Shown in pieces: positions 37,253-46,299 of a stretch of DNA of 64,000 nt. The DNA comes from Nocardia transvalensis (GTDB taxonomy: Bacteria > Actinomycetota > Actinomycetes > Mycobacteriales > Mycobacteriaceae), in NCBI RefSeq assembly GCF_015477765.1, contig NZ_JADLQQ010000003.1, positions 682,001-746,000 of the forward strand. Direction: 5' to 3'. Position 1 is the stretch's first letter. Every line of letters begins with the position of its first letter. The notes under the pieces are model-generated. The model was not told the DNA's origin. It ran no database searches and saw only the letters and a list, made by a program, of their open reading frames with translations. Both the position numbers and the translations under genes were made by a program.

Positions 37253-38305
37253 GTGACGATCATGGGTAACCCGCCCGCCGAGCAGCCGCTGAGATACGCT
37301 CGGGACGTGAGCGAAAAACCCTCCGGTGACGGCGAAAACGCGCGTCGGACGGACGGTTCGGGGACGGGGTCGGAGAAGGACTCCTCCGCGCGCGGCTTGG
37401 GCGGTCGCCGCCGTCGGCTCGACGACGGCGAAGGCGATCGCGCGCGATCCGACCTCGTCATACCGCTCACCCCCGTCGACGGCGAGGATGCGGTCCGCCG
37501 CCCCGGCGTCCGGCTGCGCCCGGGCCAGTGGTCGGCATTGATGTCGGCGGCCAATACCCGGCCGGACCTGATCGGCGTGATTCGCAAGGCCCGTCAGAAC
37601 CTGCCCGGCGATCCCGCCTTCGGTGATCCCCTGTCGCTGTCGGGCCCCGGAGGCCCACGGGCCGTGGCGCGGGCGGCGGACAAACTGGTCGGCGACACAC
37701 CCAGTGCGGCCAAGGAGATCGGCCTGGGCGCCCTGCAGGTCTGGCAGGCGATGCTGGAGCGGGTGGGCCGTGGCAAGGGCACTCAGGAAGTGACCGTCAT
37801 GTTCACCGATCTGGTGGCCTTCTCGAGTTGGTCGCTGTCGGCCGGGGACGAGGCCACGCTGGAGCTGTTGCGGCGGGTCGCCAAGGCCATCGAGCCGCCG
37901 ATCGTGGATCGGGGCGGCCAGGTGGTCAAGCGCATGGGTGACGGGGTGATGGCGGTGTTCGGATCGCCGGATCGCGCTCTGCGGGCCGCGGTGGCCGCCA
38001 AGGAGAACCTGGAGCACGTGGAGGTGCAGGGCTATCGGCCGCAGATGCGCATCGGCCTGCACACCGGGACCCCGCGGGAATTCGGCGGGGACTGGTTGGG
38101 TGTGGACGTCACGATCGCGGCCCGCGTGATGGAGGCGGGCGGCAACGGCAACACCATGCTCTCGGAGTCCACGCTGCAGGCGCTGAGCTCGGAGACGCTG
38201 GCCGAGCTGGGCTACGCCGCCCGGCCGTATCGGCGGAGCTTCTTCGCCGCTCCGTTGAGCGGTGTGCCAGAGGACTTGCGGATATTCCGGCTGGACGGAG
38301 AGTAG
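37253..38305 (+). CDS. class III adenylate/guanylate cyclase with a noncanonical active site
   Basis: A 350-residue cytoplasmic protein. GTG start after AGAGGTGG. The N-terminal ~170 residues contain an acidic/basic low-complexity segment, then a helical domain (LRPGQWSALMSAANTRPDLI onward) as seen in pH-sensing-type mycobacterial cyclases. The catalytic domain runs from VTVMFTDLVAFSSWS. Metal aspartates are D186 and D230; the adenine-specifying pair is K226 and D280. The transition-state arginine is R291 (TIAARVMEAG), but the partner asparagine (position 287) is Thr. Making cAMP is likely, possibly at low activity. It stands alone between terminators. Confidence 0.87.
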   Translation: MTIMGNPPAEQPLRYARDVSEKPSGDGENARRTDGSGTGSEKDSSARGLGGRRRRLDDGEGDRARSDLVIPLTPVDGEDAVRRPGVRLRPGQWSALMSAANTRPDLIGVIRKARQNLPGDPAFGDPLSLSGPGGPRAVARAADKLVGDTPSAAKEIGLGALQVWQAMLERVGRGKGTQEVTVMFTDLVAFSSWSLSAGDEATLELLRRVAKAIEPPIVDRGGQVVKRMGDGVMAVFGSPDRALRAAVAAKENLEHVEVQGYRPQMRIGLHTGTPREFGGDWLGVDVTIAARVMEAGGNGNTMLSESTLQALSSETLAELGYAARPYRRSFFAAPLSGVPEDLRIFRLDGE

Positions 38306-38308
38306 GGG

Positions 38309-38467
38309 CTACTGCCACCAGACGGCCGCGCCCGCGGCGGCCAAGACCGCGCATGCGCCGAGTGCGACCGCGAGCACTCGGTTGCTGTTCTTCCAGGTGC
38401 TGATGGCTCCGCCGATCAGGAATCCGGCCAGGGCCAACAGGAAGACGACGATCACGGAATGGGACAC
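38309..38467 (-). CDS. small two-helix membrane protein
   Basis: A 52-residue protein with a GTG start giving VSHSVIVVFLLALAGFLIGG, a short basic loop (TWKNSNR), then VLAVALGACAVLAAAGAAVWW: two membrane spans and little else. The frame is open further upstream, but those residues are charged and lack a ribosome-binding site. Not recognised. It converges with the cyclase gene (three bases between stops) and could be a membrane-stress or accessory micro-protein; this is unproved. Confidence 0.55.
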   Translation of the reverse strand: MSHSVIVVFLLALAGFLIGGAISTWKNSNRVLAVALGACAVLAAAGAAVWWQ

Positions 38468-38547
38468 GCGCCCATCATGCCTGTTCGAGATCCAACCGGG
38501 CCTCGCGGCCTTGCACAGCCCTCTTGACCTGGAACTTTGATAATTAA

Positions 38548-38563
38548 CAAGCACGCAGGCTTG
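38548..38563. promoter_or_regulatory. candidate TetR operator of the AtuA-carboxylase operon
   Basis: CAAGC-ACGCAG-GCTTG inverted repeat in an AT-rich patch (tgataattaacaagc ... gattttttc) about 80 bases before the AtuA-family gene. The regulator gene is the last gene of the same operon. Confidence 0.5.
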
Positions 38564-38645
38564 ATTTTTTCTGACCTCGATGTGACCCTGTAACCGACGC
38601 GGCGACGGCGCTGCGCAGGCTCAGGTCGCAGGAGGGTCGCTCACC

Positions 38646-40361
38646 ATGACCACCAGTCTGGGGGCCGATGGGGAGGTTCTCCGCATCGGCAACTGCTCCG
38701 GGTTCTACGGCGACCGGTTCAGTGCGATGCGCGAGATGCTCGAGGGTGGGCAGCTCGATGTGCTGACCGGGGACTATCTCGCCGAACTCACCATGTTGAT
38801 CCTCGGCCGGGATCGGATGAAGGATCCGAGCCTCGGCTATGCCAAGACCTTCGTCCGGCAGCTCGAGGACTGTCTGGGGCTGGCGCTGGAGCGCGGGGTG
38901 CGGATCGTGGCCAACGCCGGTGGCCTGAATCCTGCCGGACTCGCGCAGCGGCTGCGGGAGGTCGCCGAAAAGCTCGGTGTCACAGCCGCGGTCGCCCATG
39001 TGGAGGGCGACGACCTGATGCCCCGCGCGGCCGAGCTGGGGCTCGGCACTCCGCTGGCGGCCAATGCCTACCTCGGTGCCTGGGGCATCGCCGAATGCCT
39101 GAAGGCCGGCGCCGATGTGGTGGTGACCGGCCGGGTCACCGACGCCTCGCTGGTCGTCGGCCCGGCGGCAGCCCACTTCGGCTGGGGTCGTACCGATTTC
39201 GACGCACTGGCGGGTGCGGTGGTGGCCGGTCACGTCATCGAGTGCAGCACCCAGGCCACCGGCGGCAACTTCTCGTTCTTCACCGAGATCGATGACCTGG
39301 ACCGCCCCGGCTTCCCGATCGCCGAGGTGCGCCGCGACGGCAGCAGCGTGATCACCAAGCACGAGAACACCGGCGGCACGGTCACGGTCGATACCGTCGA
39401 GGCGCAGCTGATGTACGAGATCCAGGGCGCGCGCTACGCCGGGCCGGACGTGACCACCCGGCTCGACACCATCCGGCTCGGCCAGGAAGGGCCGGATCGA
39501 GTACTCATCAGCGGGGTCGCCGGTGAGGCACCGCCGCCGCGGCTGAAGGTGTCGCTGAACACCCTGGGTGGATTCCGCAACGAAATGACCTTCGTGCTGA
39601 CCGGCCTGGACATCGACGCCAAGGCCCAGCTGGCGAGGCGGCAGCTGGAGACCTGGTTGCCGACCCGGCCCGCAGAGCTGGACTGGACGCTGGCCCGGCT
39701 GGATCACCCCGACGCCGAGACCGAGGAGCAGGCCAGCGCGCTGCTGCGCTGTGTGGTGCGGGATCCGGATCCGAACAAGGTGGGGCGCGCCTTCTCCAAT
39801 GTGGCCGTGGAGCTGGCGCTGGCCAGCTACCCGGGTTTCACACTGACCTCACCGCCCGGAAACGGTTCGCCCTACGGCGTTTTCACTCCCGGCTATGTCG
39901 ATGCCGACGCGGTCGCGCAGGCGGCTGTGCTGGCCGACGGCACACGGATCGAGATCGCCGCCTCACCCACCACCCGGGAACTCGCCGAGGTCGACGAGCC
40001 CGCCCTGCCGGAACCGTTGCCGCACAGCGCTACTCGCCGCGTTCCGCTCGGCACGATCGCGCTGGCGCGCAGCGGCGACAAGGGCGGTAACGCCAATATC
40101 GGTGTGTGGGTGCGGACCGACGAGCAGTGGCGCTGGCTGGTGCACGCGCTCACCGTCGGCGAACTGCGGCTGCTGCTGCCGGAAACCGCCAAGCTGCCGA
40201 TCACCCGGCACGTCCTGCCGAATCTGCGGGCACTCAACTTCATTGTCGAGGGTCTGCTCGGACAGGGCGTGGCCTATCAGGCGCGATTCGATCCACAGGC
40301 CAAGGGGCTCGGCGAATGGCTGCGCTCCCGCCATGTCGACATCCCCGTGGAGTTGTTGTGA
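38646..40361 (+). CDS. AtuA family (DUF1446) acyclic terpene utilisation-type protein
   Basis: A 571-residue cytoplasmic protein of the AtuA/DUF1446 family. Conserved stretches: IGNCSGFYGDRFSAMREML, LTGDYLAELTMLILGRDR, VANAGGLNPAGLAQRLREVA, TGRVTDASLVVGPAAAHFGW and the C-terminal ALARSGDKGGNANIGVWVR. In Pseudomonas, AtuA is needed for citronellol/geraniol use, but its reaction is unknown. In M. tuberculosis the homologue Rv0976c sits in the same fadE-accD-accA-fadE-echA neighbourhood. First gene of an eight-gene operon; its stop overlaps the next start (TGATG). Confidence 0.9.
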   Translation: MTTSLGADGEVLRIGNCSGFYGDRFSAMREMLEGGQLDVLTGDYLAELTMLILGRDRMKDPSLGYAKTFVRQLEDCLGLALERGVRIVANAGGLNPAGLAQRLREVAEKLGVTAAVAHVEGDDLMPRAAELGLGTPLAANAYLGAWGIAECLKAGADVVVTGRVTDASLVVGPAAAHFGWGRTDFDALAGAVVAGHVIECSTQATGGNFSFFTEIDDLDRPGFPIAEVRRDGSSVITKHENTGGTVTVDTVEAQLMYEIQGARYAGPDVTTRLDTIRLGQEGPDRVLISGVAGEAPPPRLKVSLNTLGGFRNEMTFVLTGLDIDAKAQLARRQLETWLPTRPAELDWTLARLDHPDAETEEQASALLRCVVRDPDPNKVGRAFSNVAVELALASYPGFTLTSPPGNGSPYGVFTPGYVDADAVAQAAVLADGTRIEIAASPTTRELAEVDEPALPEPLPHSATRRVPLGTIALARSGDKGGNANIGVWVRTDEQWRWLVHALTVGELRLLLPETAKLPITRHVLPNLRALNFIVEGLLGQGVAYQARFDPQAKGLGEWLRSRHVDIPVELL

Positions 40362-41509
40362 TGAATATGTGGGAAACGCCGGAGCGACGTGAACTGCGGG
40401 CGACCGTCCGGGGCTTCGTCGAGCGCGAAATCCTTCCCTCCCTGGGCGATTGGGAGCGTGCGGGTGAGATTCCGCGCGAATTACACAAGAAGGCAGGGGC
40501 TTTGGGATTGCTGGGGATCCAGTTTCCCGAGTCCACAGGAGGTTCGGGCGGGGACGGCATCGACGCGGCGATCGTCTGCGAGGAGATGCATCAGGCGGGT
40601 GCCTCGGGCGGGCTGTTCGCCTCGCTGTTCACCTGTGGAATCGCCGTGCCGCACATCATCGCGTCGGGTAACAGCGAGCACATCGAACGCTGGGCGAAGC
40701 CGACGCTGGCAGGGGAGAAGATCGGCTCGCTGGCCATCACCGAACCCGGTGGCGGCTCCGATGTCGGGCATCTGACGACCAGCGCCGCGCGCGACGGTGA
40801 TCACTTCATCGTCAACGGCGCCAAGACCTACATCACCTCCGGTGTGCGGGCGGACTTCGTCGTCACCGCCGTGCGCACGGGTGGGCCCGGTGCGGGCGGG
40901 GTGTCGCTGCTGGTGGTGGAGAAGGGCACACCAGGATTCACCGTGAGCCGCAAGCTGGAGAAGATGGGCTGGCTGGCCTCCGACACCGCCGAGCTGTCCT
41001 ATGTGGACGTGCGGGTGCCCGTGGAGAATCTGGTCGGCCCGGAGAACAGCGGCTTCGCCCAGATCGCCATGGCTTTCGTCAGCGAGCGGGTCGGGCTGGC
41101 CACGCAGGCCTACTCTCAGGCGCAGCGCTGCCTCGACCTGACGCTGCAGTGGTGCCGGGACCGGGAAACCTTCGGCCGCCCGCTGATCAGCCGCCAGGCC
41201 GTGCAGAACACCCTCGCCGAGATGGCGCGGCGCATCGACGTGGCCCGGGTCTACACCCGCAAGATCGTCGAACGCGCCGCCGAGGGCGAGACCGATCTGA
41301 TCGCCGAGGTGTGTTTCGCCAAGAACACCGCCGTGGAGGCGGCCGAATGGGTGGCCCACCAGTCGGTGCAGCTGTTCGGCGGCCTGGGCTACATGCGCGA
41401 ATCCGAGGTGGAGCGGCAGTACCGTGATATTCGCATCCTCGGCATCGGCGGTGGCACCACCGAGATCCTGACCGCCTTGGCAGCAAAACGATTGGGGTAC
41501 CAATCTTGA
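40361..41509 (+). CDS. acyl-CoA dehydrogenase (FadE type)
   Basis: A 382-residue FAD enzyme introducing the alpha,beta double bond into an acyl-CoA. ATG overlaps the AtuA stop. Landmarks: LGLLGIQFPESTGGSGGDGI, the FAD/substrate loop GSLAITEPGGGSDVGHL, VNGAKTYITSGVRADFVV, RETFGRPLISRQAVQNTLAE, and the C-terminal LFGGLGYMRESEVERQYRDI where the catalytic glutamate is expected. By context it oxidises citronellyl-CoA or a branched-chain acyl-CoA before carboxylation. Its last codons overlap the TTG start of the carboxyltransferase gene. Confidence 0.93.
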   Translation: MNMWETPERRELRATVRGFVEREILPSLGDWERAGEIPRELHKKAGALGLLGIQFPESTGGSGGDGIDAAIVCEEMHQAGASGGLFASLFTCGIAVPHIIASGNSEHIERWAKPTLAGEKIGSLAITEPGGGSDVGHLTTSAARDGDHFIVNGAKTYITSGVRADFVVTAVRTGGPGAGGVSLLVVEKGTPGFTVSRKLEKMGWLASDTAELSYVDVRVPVENLVGPENSGFAQIAMAFVSERVGLATQAYSQAQRCLDLTLQWCRDRETFGRPLISRQAVQNTLAEMARRIDVARVYTRKIVERAAEGETDLIAEVCFAKNTAVEAAEWVAHQSVQLFGGLGYMRESEVERQYRDIRILGIGGGTTEILTALAAKRLGYQS

Positions 41510-43110
41510 CCATCCTGCGCACTTCCGTAGATCCGAAAGCGCCGGACTATCGGGCCGCCGCCGAGGCGATGCAGGCCAAACTCGCCGAGATCGAGGCCGA
41601 ATTCGCCAAGGCCGTGGCCGGTGGCGGCCCGGACAAGCTGGCCCGCCATCGCAAGCGCGGCAAGCTGACCGCGCGCGAGCGCATCGAACTGCTCATCGAC
41701 GAGGATTCGCCGTTTCTGGAGCTGTGCCCGCTGGCCGCGTGGGGCAGCGAATTCCACGTGGGTGCGAGCCTGGTCGCCGGTATCGGCATCGTCGAGGGCG
41801 TCGAAACCATGATCGTCGCGCCGGATCCGACCGTGCGCGGTGGCACCTCGAATCCGTGGACGCTGCGCAAGAACCTGCGCATGAACGACATCGTCATGCA
41901 GAACCGGCTGCCGATCATCGGCCTGGTCGAATCCGGCGGCGCCGACCTGCCCACGCAGAAGGAGGTCTTCGTTCCCGGCGGGCGGATGTTCCGCGACCTC
42001 ACGCAGGCGTCGGCGGCCGGAATCCCCACCATCGCACTGGTTTTCGGCAACTCCACCGCGGGCGGCGCCTACATTCCGGGCATGTCGGACTATGTGGTGA
42101 TGATCAAGGAGCGCTCCAAGGTGTTCCTGGGCGGTCCGCCGCTGGTGAAGATGGCCACCGGTGAGGAATCCGACGACGAGTCGCTGGGCGGCGCCGAGAT
42201 GCACGCGCGGATGTCGGGCCTGGCCGACTACCTGGCCGTGGACGAGCAGGATGCGATCCGGCTGGGCAGATCGATTGTGCGCCGGTTGAACTGGAAGAAA
42301 CAGGGACCCGCGCCGCGTCCGCGCGAGGAAGTGATCGAGCCGCTCTACGACGCCGAGGAGCTGCTCGGCATCGTGCCGACCGATCTGAAGATCCCGTTCG
42401 ACCCGCGCGAAGTGATCGCGCGCATCGTCGACGGCTCCGACTTCGACGAGTTCAAACCGCTCTACGGCGCCAGCCTGGTCACCGGATGGGCGGAACTGCA
42501 CGGCTATCCGGTCGGTATTCTGGCCAACGCCCGGGGCGTGCTGTTCTCCGAGGAATCACAGAAGGCCACGCAGTTCATCCAGCTGGCCAACCAGTCGAAC
42601 ACCCCGTTGCTGTTCCTGCACAACACGACCGGCTACATGGTCGGCAAGGAGTACGAGCAGAAGGGCATCATCAAGCACGGCGCGATGATGATCAATGCGG
42701 TGTCCAACTCCAAGGTGCCGCACATCTCGGTACTGATGGGCGCCTCCTACGGGGCCGGGCATTACGGCATGTGCGGGCGCGCATACGATCCGCGGTTCGT
42801 CTTCGCCTGGCCCAGTGCGAAATCCGCGGTGATGGGCGGCGCCCAGCTGGCGGGTGTCATCTCGATCGTGGGCCGGGCCGCCGCCGAATCGAAGGGCCTG
42901 CCCTTCGACGAGGAGGCCGACGCCAATATGCGCGCGATGATCGAGGCGCAGATCGAGGCGGAATCGCTGCCGATGTTCATGTCCGGGCGCCTCTACGACG
43001 ACGGCGTCATCGACCCCCGCGATACCCGAACGGTGTTGGGAATGGCGTTGTCGGCCATCCACAACGCCCCGATCGAGGGCGCCGACGGCTTCGGCGTCTT
43101 CCGGATGTGA
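41506..43110 (+). CDS. acyl-CoA carboxylase beta (carboxyltransferase) subunit
   Basis: A 534-residue biotin-dependent carboxyltransferase of the methylcrotonyl/geranyl-CoA type. TTG start in a TTGA overlap with the preceding stop. N-terminal half: GKLTARERIELLIDEDSPFL, VAPDPTVRGGTSNPWTLRKN, FGNSTAGGAYIPGMSDYVVM with an oxyanion-type Gly-Gly pair. C-terminal half: LLFLHNTTGYMVGKEYEQKG, MGASYGAGHYGMCGRAYDP and FAWPSAKSAVMGGAQLAGV. The GAGHYGMCGRAYDP motif is that of branched/unsaturated acyl-CoA carboxylases rather than AccD5-type propionyl-CoA enzymes. It pairs with the alpha subunit encoded next. Confidence 0.94.
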   Translation: MTILRTSVDPKAPDYRAAAEAMQAKLAEIEAEFAKAVAGGGPDKLARHRKRGKLTARERIELLIDEDSPFLELCPLAAWGSEFHVGASLVAGIGIVEGVETMIVAPDPTVRGGTSNPWTLRKNLRMNDIVMQNRLPIIGLVESGGADLPTQKEVFVPGGRMFRDLTQASAAGIPTIALVFGNSTAGGAYIPGMSDYVVMIKERSKVFLGGPPLVKMATGEESDDESLGGAEMHARMSGLADYLAVDEQDAIRLGRSIVRRLNWKKQGPAPRPREEVIEPLYDAEELLGIVPTDLKIPFDPREVIARIVDGSDFDEFKPLYGASLVTGWAELHGYPVGILANARGVLFSEESQKATQFIQLANQSNTPLLFLHNTTGYMVGKEYEQKGIIKHGAMMINAVSNSKVPHISVLMGASYGAGHYGMCGRAYDPRFVFAWPSAKSAVMGGAQLAGVISIVGRAAAESKGLPFDEEADANMRAMIEAQIEAESLPMFMSGRLYDDGVIDPRDTRTVLGMALSAIHNAPIEGADGFGVFRM

Positions 43111-43124
43111 GAGGGGCCCAGTCG

Positions 43125-45119
43125 ATGGTCACCACTGTCCTGGTCGCCAATCGGGGCGAGATCGCGCGGCGCATATTCGCCACCTGCCGCCGCATGGGTA
43201 TCGGCACCGTCGCGGTGTACTCGGATGCCGATGCGCAATCCCCGCACGTCGCCGAGGCCGATGCCGCAATCCGCCTGCCCGGCAACACTCCTGGCGAGAC
43301 GTATCTGCGTGGCGATCTGATCATCGAGGCGGCATTGGCCGCCGGTGCGGATGCGATTCATCCCGGATACGGATTCCTGTCCGAGAACGCCGATTTCGCG
43401 CGCGCCGCGATCGAGGCCGGACTGGTGTGGGTGGGACCGCCGGTCAGCGCCATCGAGCAGATGGGCTCGAAGGTGGAGTCCAAGAAGATGATGGACGCCG
43501 CCGGAGTGCCGGTGCTGGCCGAGCTGAATCCGGCCGAGGTCACCGCCGAGATGCTGCCGGTGCTGATCAAGGCGTCCGCCGGTGGCGGGGGGCGCGGCAT
43601 GCGCGTGGTGCGCTCGCTCGACGACCTTCCGGCGCAGCTGGAAGCCGCGCAGCGCGAGGCGGCGTCGGCCTTCGGTGATCCGACGGTGTTCTGCGAGCGC
43701 TACCTCGAGACCGGCAGGCATATCGAGGTGCAGGTGATGGCCGACACCCACGGCACCGTGTGGGCGGTCGGCGAGCGCGAATGTTCGATTCAGCGCCGCC
43801 ATCAGAAGGTGGTCGAGGAGGCGCCCTCGCCGCTGGTGGAGAAGATCGACGGCATGCGCGAGCGGCTGTTCGAGGCGGCGCGGCTGGCGGCCGCGGCGAT
43901 CGGATACGAGGGCGCGGGCACCGTCGAGTTCCTGGCCGATGACAAGGGGGAGTTCTTCTTCCTGGAGATGAACACCCGGCTGCAGGTGGAGCATCCGGTC
44001 ACCGAGTGCACCACGGGCCTGGACCTGGTGCGGTGTCAGCTGCAGGTGGCGCAAGGGCAGCGGTTGGCGGCGACGCTGCCGCCGCTGCGCGGGCACTCCA
44101 TCGAGGTGCGGCTGTACGCCGAGGATCCCGCGCACGATTGGCAGCCGCAGAGCGGGACCGTGCACAAGCTCGAAATATCCGGCACCGTCGAGGAGTTCGG
44201 CATTCTCGATCGGCCCGGCATTCGGCTGGATTCCGGCGTCGTCGACGGTTCGGTGGTCGGTGTGTACTACGACCCGATGCTGGCGAAGGTCATCTCCTAC
44301 GCCGACACGCGCGATGAGGCGGCACGGTTGCTGGCGGCAGCCCTGCAGCGGGCCAGGATTCACGGCTTGGTCACCAACCGTGATCTGCTGGTCCGGGTTC
44401 TGCGGCATCCTGCCTTTCTGGCTGGTGAGACCGATACCGCCTTCTTCGACCGGCACGGGCTGGAAAACCTCTCCGCACCGGTGGTTTCCGAGGCAGACGA
44501 GCGGTTGTCGATCGTCGCGGCGGCGCTGGCCGAGGCCGCGGCCAACCGAGCCCGAGCACGTGTGGGCGGCGGCCTGCCCAGCGGCTGGCGCAATCTGCCC
44601 TCCCAGCCGCAGTCGAAGCGCTACGAGAGCCGTACCACCGGCACGCACGAGATTCGCTACCGGATCACGCGTACCGGCCTCGAGGTCGAGGGCCTCGACG
44701 GGCTCGAATTGGTCGAAGCCACACCGGATTCGGTGACTCTGCTGGTACCCGGGGAGCGGGGGCCGGTGCGGCGACGCTTCGAGATCACCCGCTACGGCGA
44801 TCCCGGGTGGGTGTATATCGACTCGCCGCTCGGCCCGGTCGCCGTGCGGCGCCTGCCGCGCTTCGAGGATCCGTCAGAGCATGTGGCCGAGGGGTCGCTG
44901 CTGGCGCCCATGCCGGGTGCGGTGATCCGCCTCGGCGCCGAGGTCGGCGGTCGGGTGGAGAAGGGCCAGCCGATTCTGTGGCTGGAGGCGATGAAGATGG
45001 AGCACACGATCGCCGCCCCGGCCGACGGTGTGCTCACCGAACTGAATGTGACTGCGGGACAACAGGTCGACGTCGGCGCGGTGCTGGCGGTCGTGCAGGC
45101 AAGCGACACTCAGGAGTAA
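43125..45119 (+). CDS. acyl-CoA carboxylase alpha subunit (biotin carboxylase plus BCCP)
   Basis: A 664-residue three-part protein. Biotin carboxylase N-domain from VLVANRGEIARRIFATCRRM; ATP-grasp with IKASAGGGGRGMRVV and MNTRLQVEHPVTE; a ~120-residue linker domain; then a biotinyl domain with the biotin-accepting lysine K624 in LEAMKMEHT, 40 residues from the C-terminus. It carboxylates biotin with bicarbonate and ATP, and the beta subunit passes the carboxyl to the enoyl-CoA. Corresponds by order to mycobacterial AccA2. ATG preceded by GAGGGG. Confidence 0.95.
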   Translation: MVTTVLVANRGEIARRIFATCRRMGIGTVAVYSDADAQSPHVAEADAAIRLPGNTPGETYLRGDLIIEAALAAGADAIHPGYGFLSENADFARAAIEAGLVWVGPPVSAIEQMGSKVESKKMMDAAGVPVLAELNPAEVTAEMLPVLIKASAGGGGRGMRVVRSLDDLPAQLEAAQREAASAFGDPTVFCERYLETGRHIEVQVMADTHGTVWAVGERECSIQRRHQKVVEEAPSPLVEKIDGMRERLFEAARLAAAAIGYEGAGTVEFLADDKGEFFFLEMNTRLQVEHPVTECTTGLDLVRCQLQVAQGQRLAATLPPLRGHSIEVRLYAEDPAHDWQPQSGTVHKLEISGTVEEFGILDRPGIRLDSGVVDGSVVGVYYDPMLAKVISYADTRDEAARLLAAALQRARIHGLVTNRDLLVRVLRHPAFLAGETDTAFFDRHGLENLSAPVVSEADERLSIVAAALAEAAANRARARVGGGLPSGWRNLPSQPQSKRYESRTTGTHEIRYRITRTGLEVEGLDGLELVEATPDSVTLLVPGERGPVRRRFEITRYGDPGWVYIDSPLGPVAVRRLPRFEDPSEHVAEGSLLAPMPGAVIRLGAEVGGRVEKGQPILWLEAMKMEHTIAAPADGVLTELNVTAGQQVDVGAVLAVVQASDTQE

Positions 45120-45122
45120 GCC

Positions 45123-46283
45123 ATGAGTTTCATCGAGACCGACGAACAGAAGCAACTGCGTGCCGCGGTCGCCAAGCTCGCCGCCAAATACAACTTCCGC
45201 GACTACGTCGCCCCCAAGGCCCGCAAGAACGAGCCGCTGAGCGAATTGTGGGACGAGGCGGGCAAACTCGGCTTCCTGGGGGTGAACCTGCCCGAGGAGT
45301 ACGGCGGCGGTGGCGCCGGCATCTACGAGCTGTCGCTGGTGATGGAGGAGCTGTCGGCGCACGGTGCGGGGCTGCTGCTGATGGTGGTCTCACCGGCCAT
45401 CTGCGGCACCATCATCACCAAATACGGCACCGAGGAACAGAAACGGCACTGGCTGCCGAGACTGGCCGACGGCTCGTCGAAGATGGTGTTCGGCATCACC
45501 GAGCCCGACGCCGGATCCAACTCGCACCACATCACCACCACCGCGCGGCGCGACGGCGGTGACTGGATCCTCAACGGGCGCAAGATCTTCATCTCCGGCG
45601 TGGACCAGGCCGAGGCGGTGCTGATCGTGTCGCGCACCGAGGACGCCAAGACCGGCAAGCTCGAGCCCGCGCTGTTCATCGTGCCCACCGACGCCCCTGG
45701 TTTCGAGAAGACGCGGCAGGAGATGGACATCATCGAGCCGGACAGCCAGTTCACGCTGTTCCTCGACGATGTGCGGCTGCCCGCCGACGCCCTGGTCGGG
45801 CAGGAGGACGCGGCGCTGGCCCAGCTGTTTGCGGGGCTCAACCCGGAGCGCATCATGGGCGCCGCGATGGCCGTGGGCATGGGCCGCTACGCCATCGACC
45901 GGGCCGTGGAATACGCCAGGGAACGCCAGGTGTGGAAGGCGCCGATCGGCGCCCACCAGGGCATCGCCCATCCGCTGGCGCAGGTGAAGATCGAGTTGGA
46001 GCTGTCCAAGCTGATGATGCAGAAGGCGGCCGTGCTCTACGACTCCGGCGACGATTTCGGCGCCGCCGAGGCCGCGAATATGGCGAAATACGCGGCGGCC
46101 GAGGCCAGTATCAAGGCCCTCGATCAGGCCATCCAGACCCACGGCGGATCGGGGCTCACCCGCGATGTGGGTCTGGCGGGCATGCTCGCCGCCGCGCGCA
46201 TCGGCCGGATCGCGCCGGTCAGCCGGGAAATGGTGCTCAACTTCGTCGCGCAGCATTCCCTGGGACTGCCGAAGTCGTACTGA
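45123..46283 (+). CDS. acyl-CoA dehydrogenase (FadE type), second of the operon
   Basis: A 386-residue FAD enzyme, only distantly like the first dehydrogenase. Landmarks: LGFLGVNLPEEYGGGGAGIY, MVFGITEPDAGSNSHHITTT, LNGRKIFISGVDQAEAVLIV, NPERIMGAAMAVGMGRYAID, RQVWKAPIGAHQGIAHPLAQ and IQTHGGSGLTRDVGLAGMLA. The C-terminal segment has GLTRDVGL where the classical MCAD-type YxxExxxER would be, so the catalytic base must come from another position, as in isovaleryl-type enzymes. It starts three bases after the alpha-subunit stop with GGAG. Confidence 0.92.
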   Translation: MSFIETDEQKQLRAAVAKLAAKYNFRDYVAPKARKNEPLSELWDEAGKLGFLGVNLPEEYGGGGAGIYELSLVMEELSAHGAGLLLMVVSPAICGTIITKYGTEEQKRHWLPRLADGSSKMVFGITEPDAGSNSHHITTTARRDGGDWILNGRKIFISGVDQAEAVLIVSRTEDAKTGKLEPALFIVPTDAPGFEKTRQEMDIIEPDSQFTLFLDDVRLPADALVGQEDAALAQLFAGLNPERIMGAAMAVGMGRYAIDRAVEYARERQVWKAPIGAHQGIAHPLAQVKIELELSKLMMQKAAVLYDSGDDFGAAEAANMAKYAAAEASIKALDQAIQTHGGSGLTRDVGLAGMLAAARIGRIAPVSREMVLNFVAQHSLGLPKSY

Positions 46284-46299
46284 CCCGGAAGGAGGGTTC

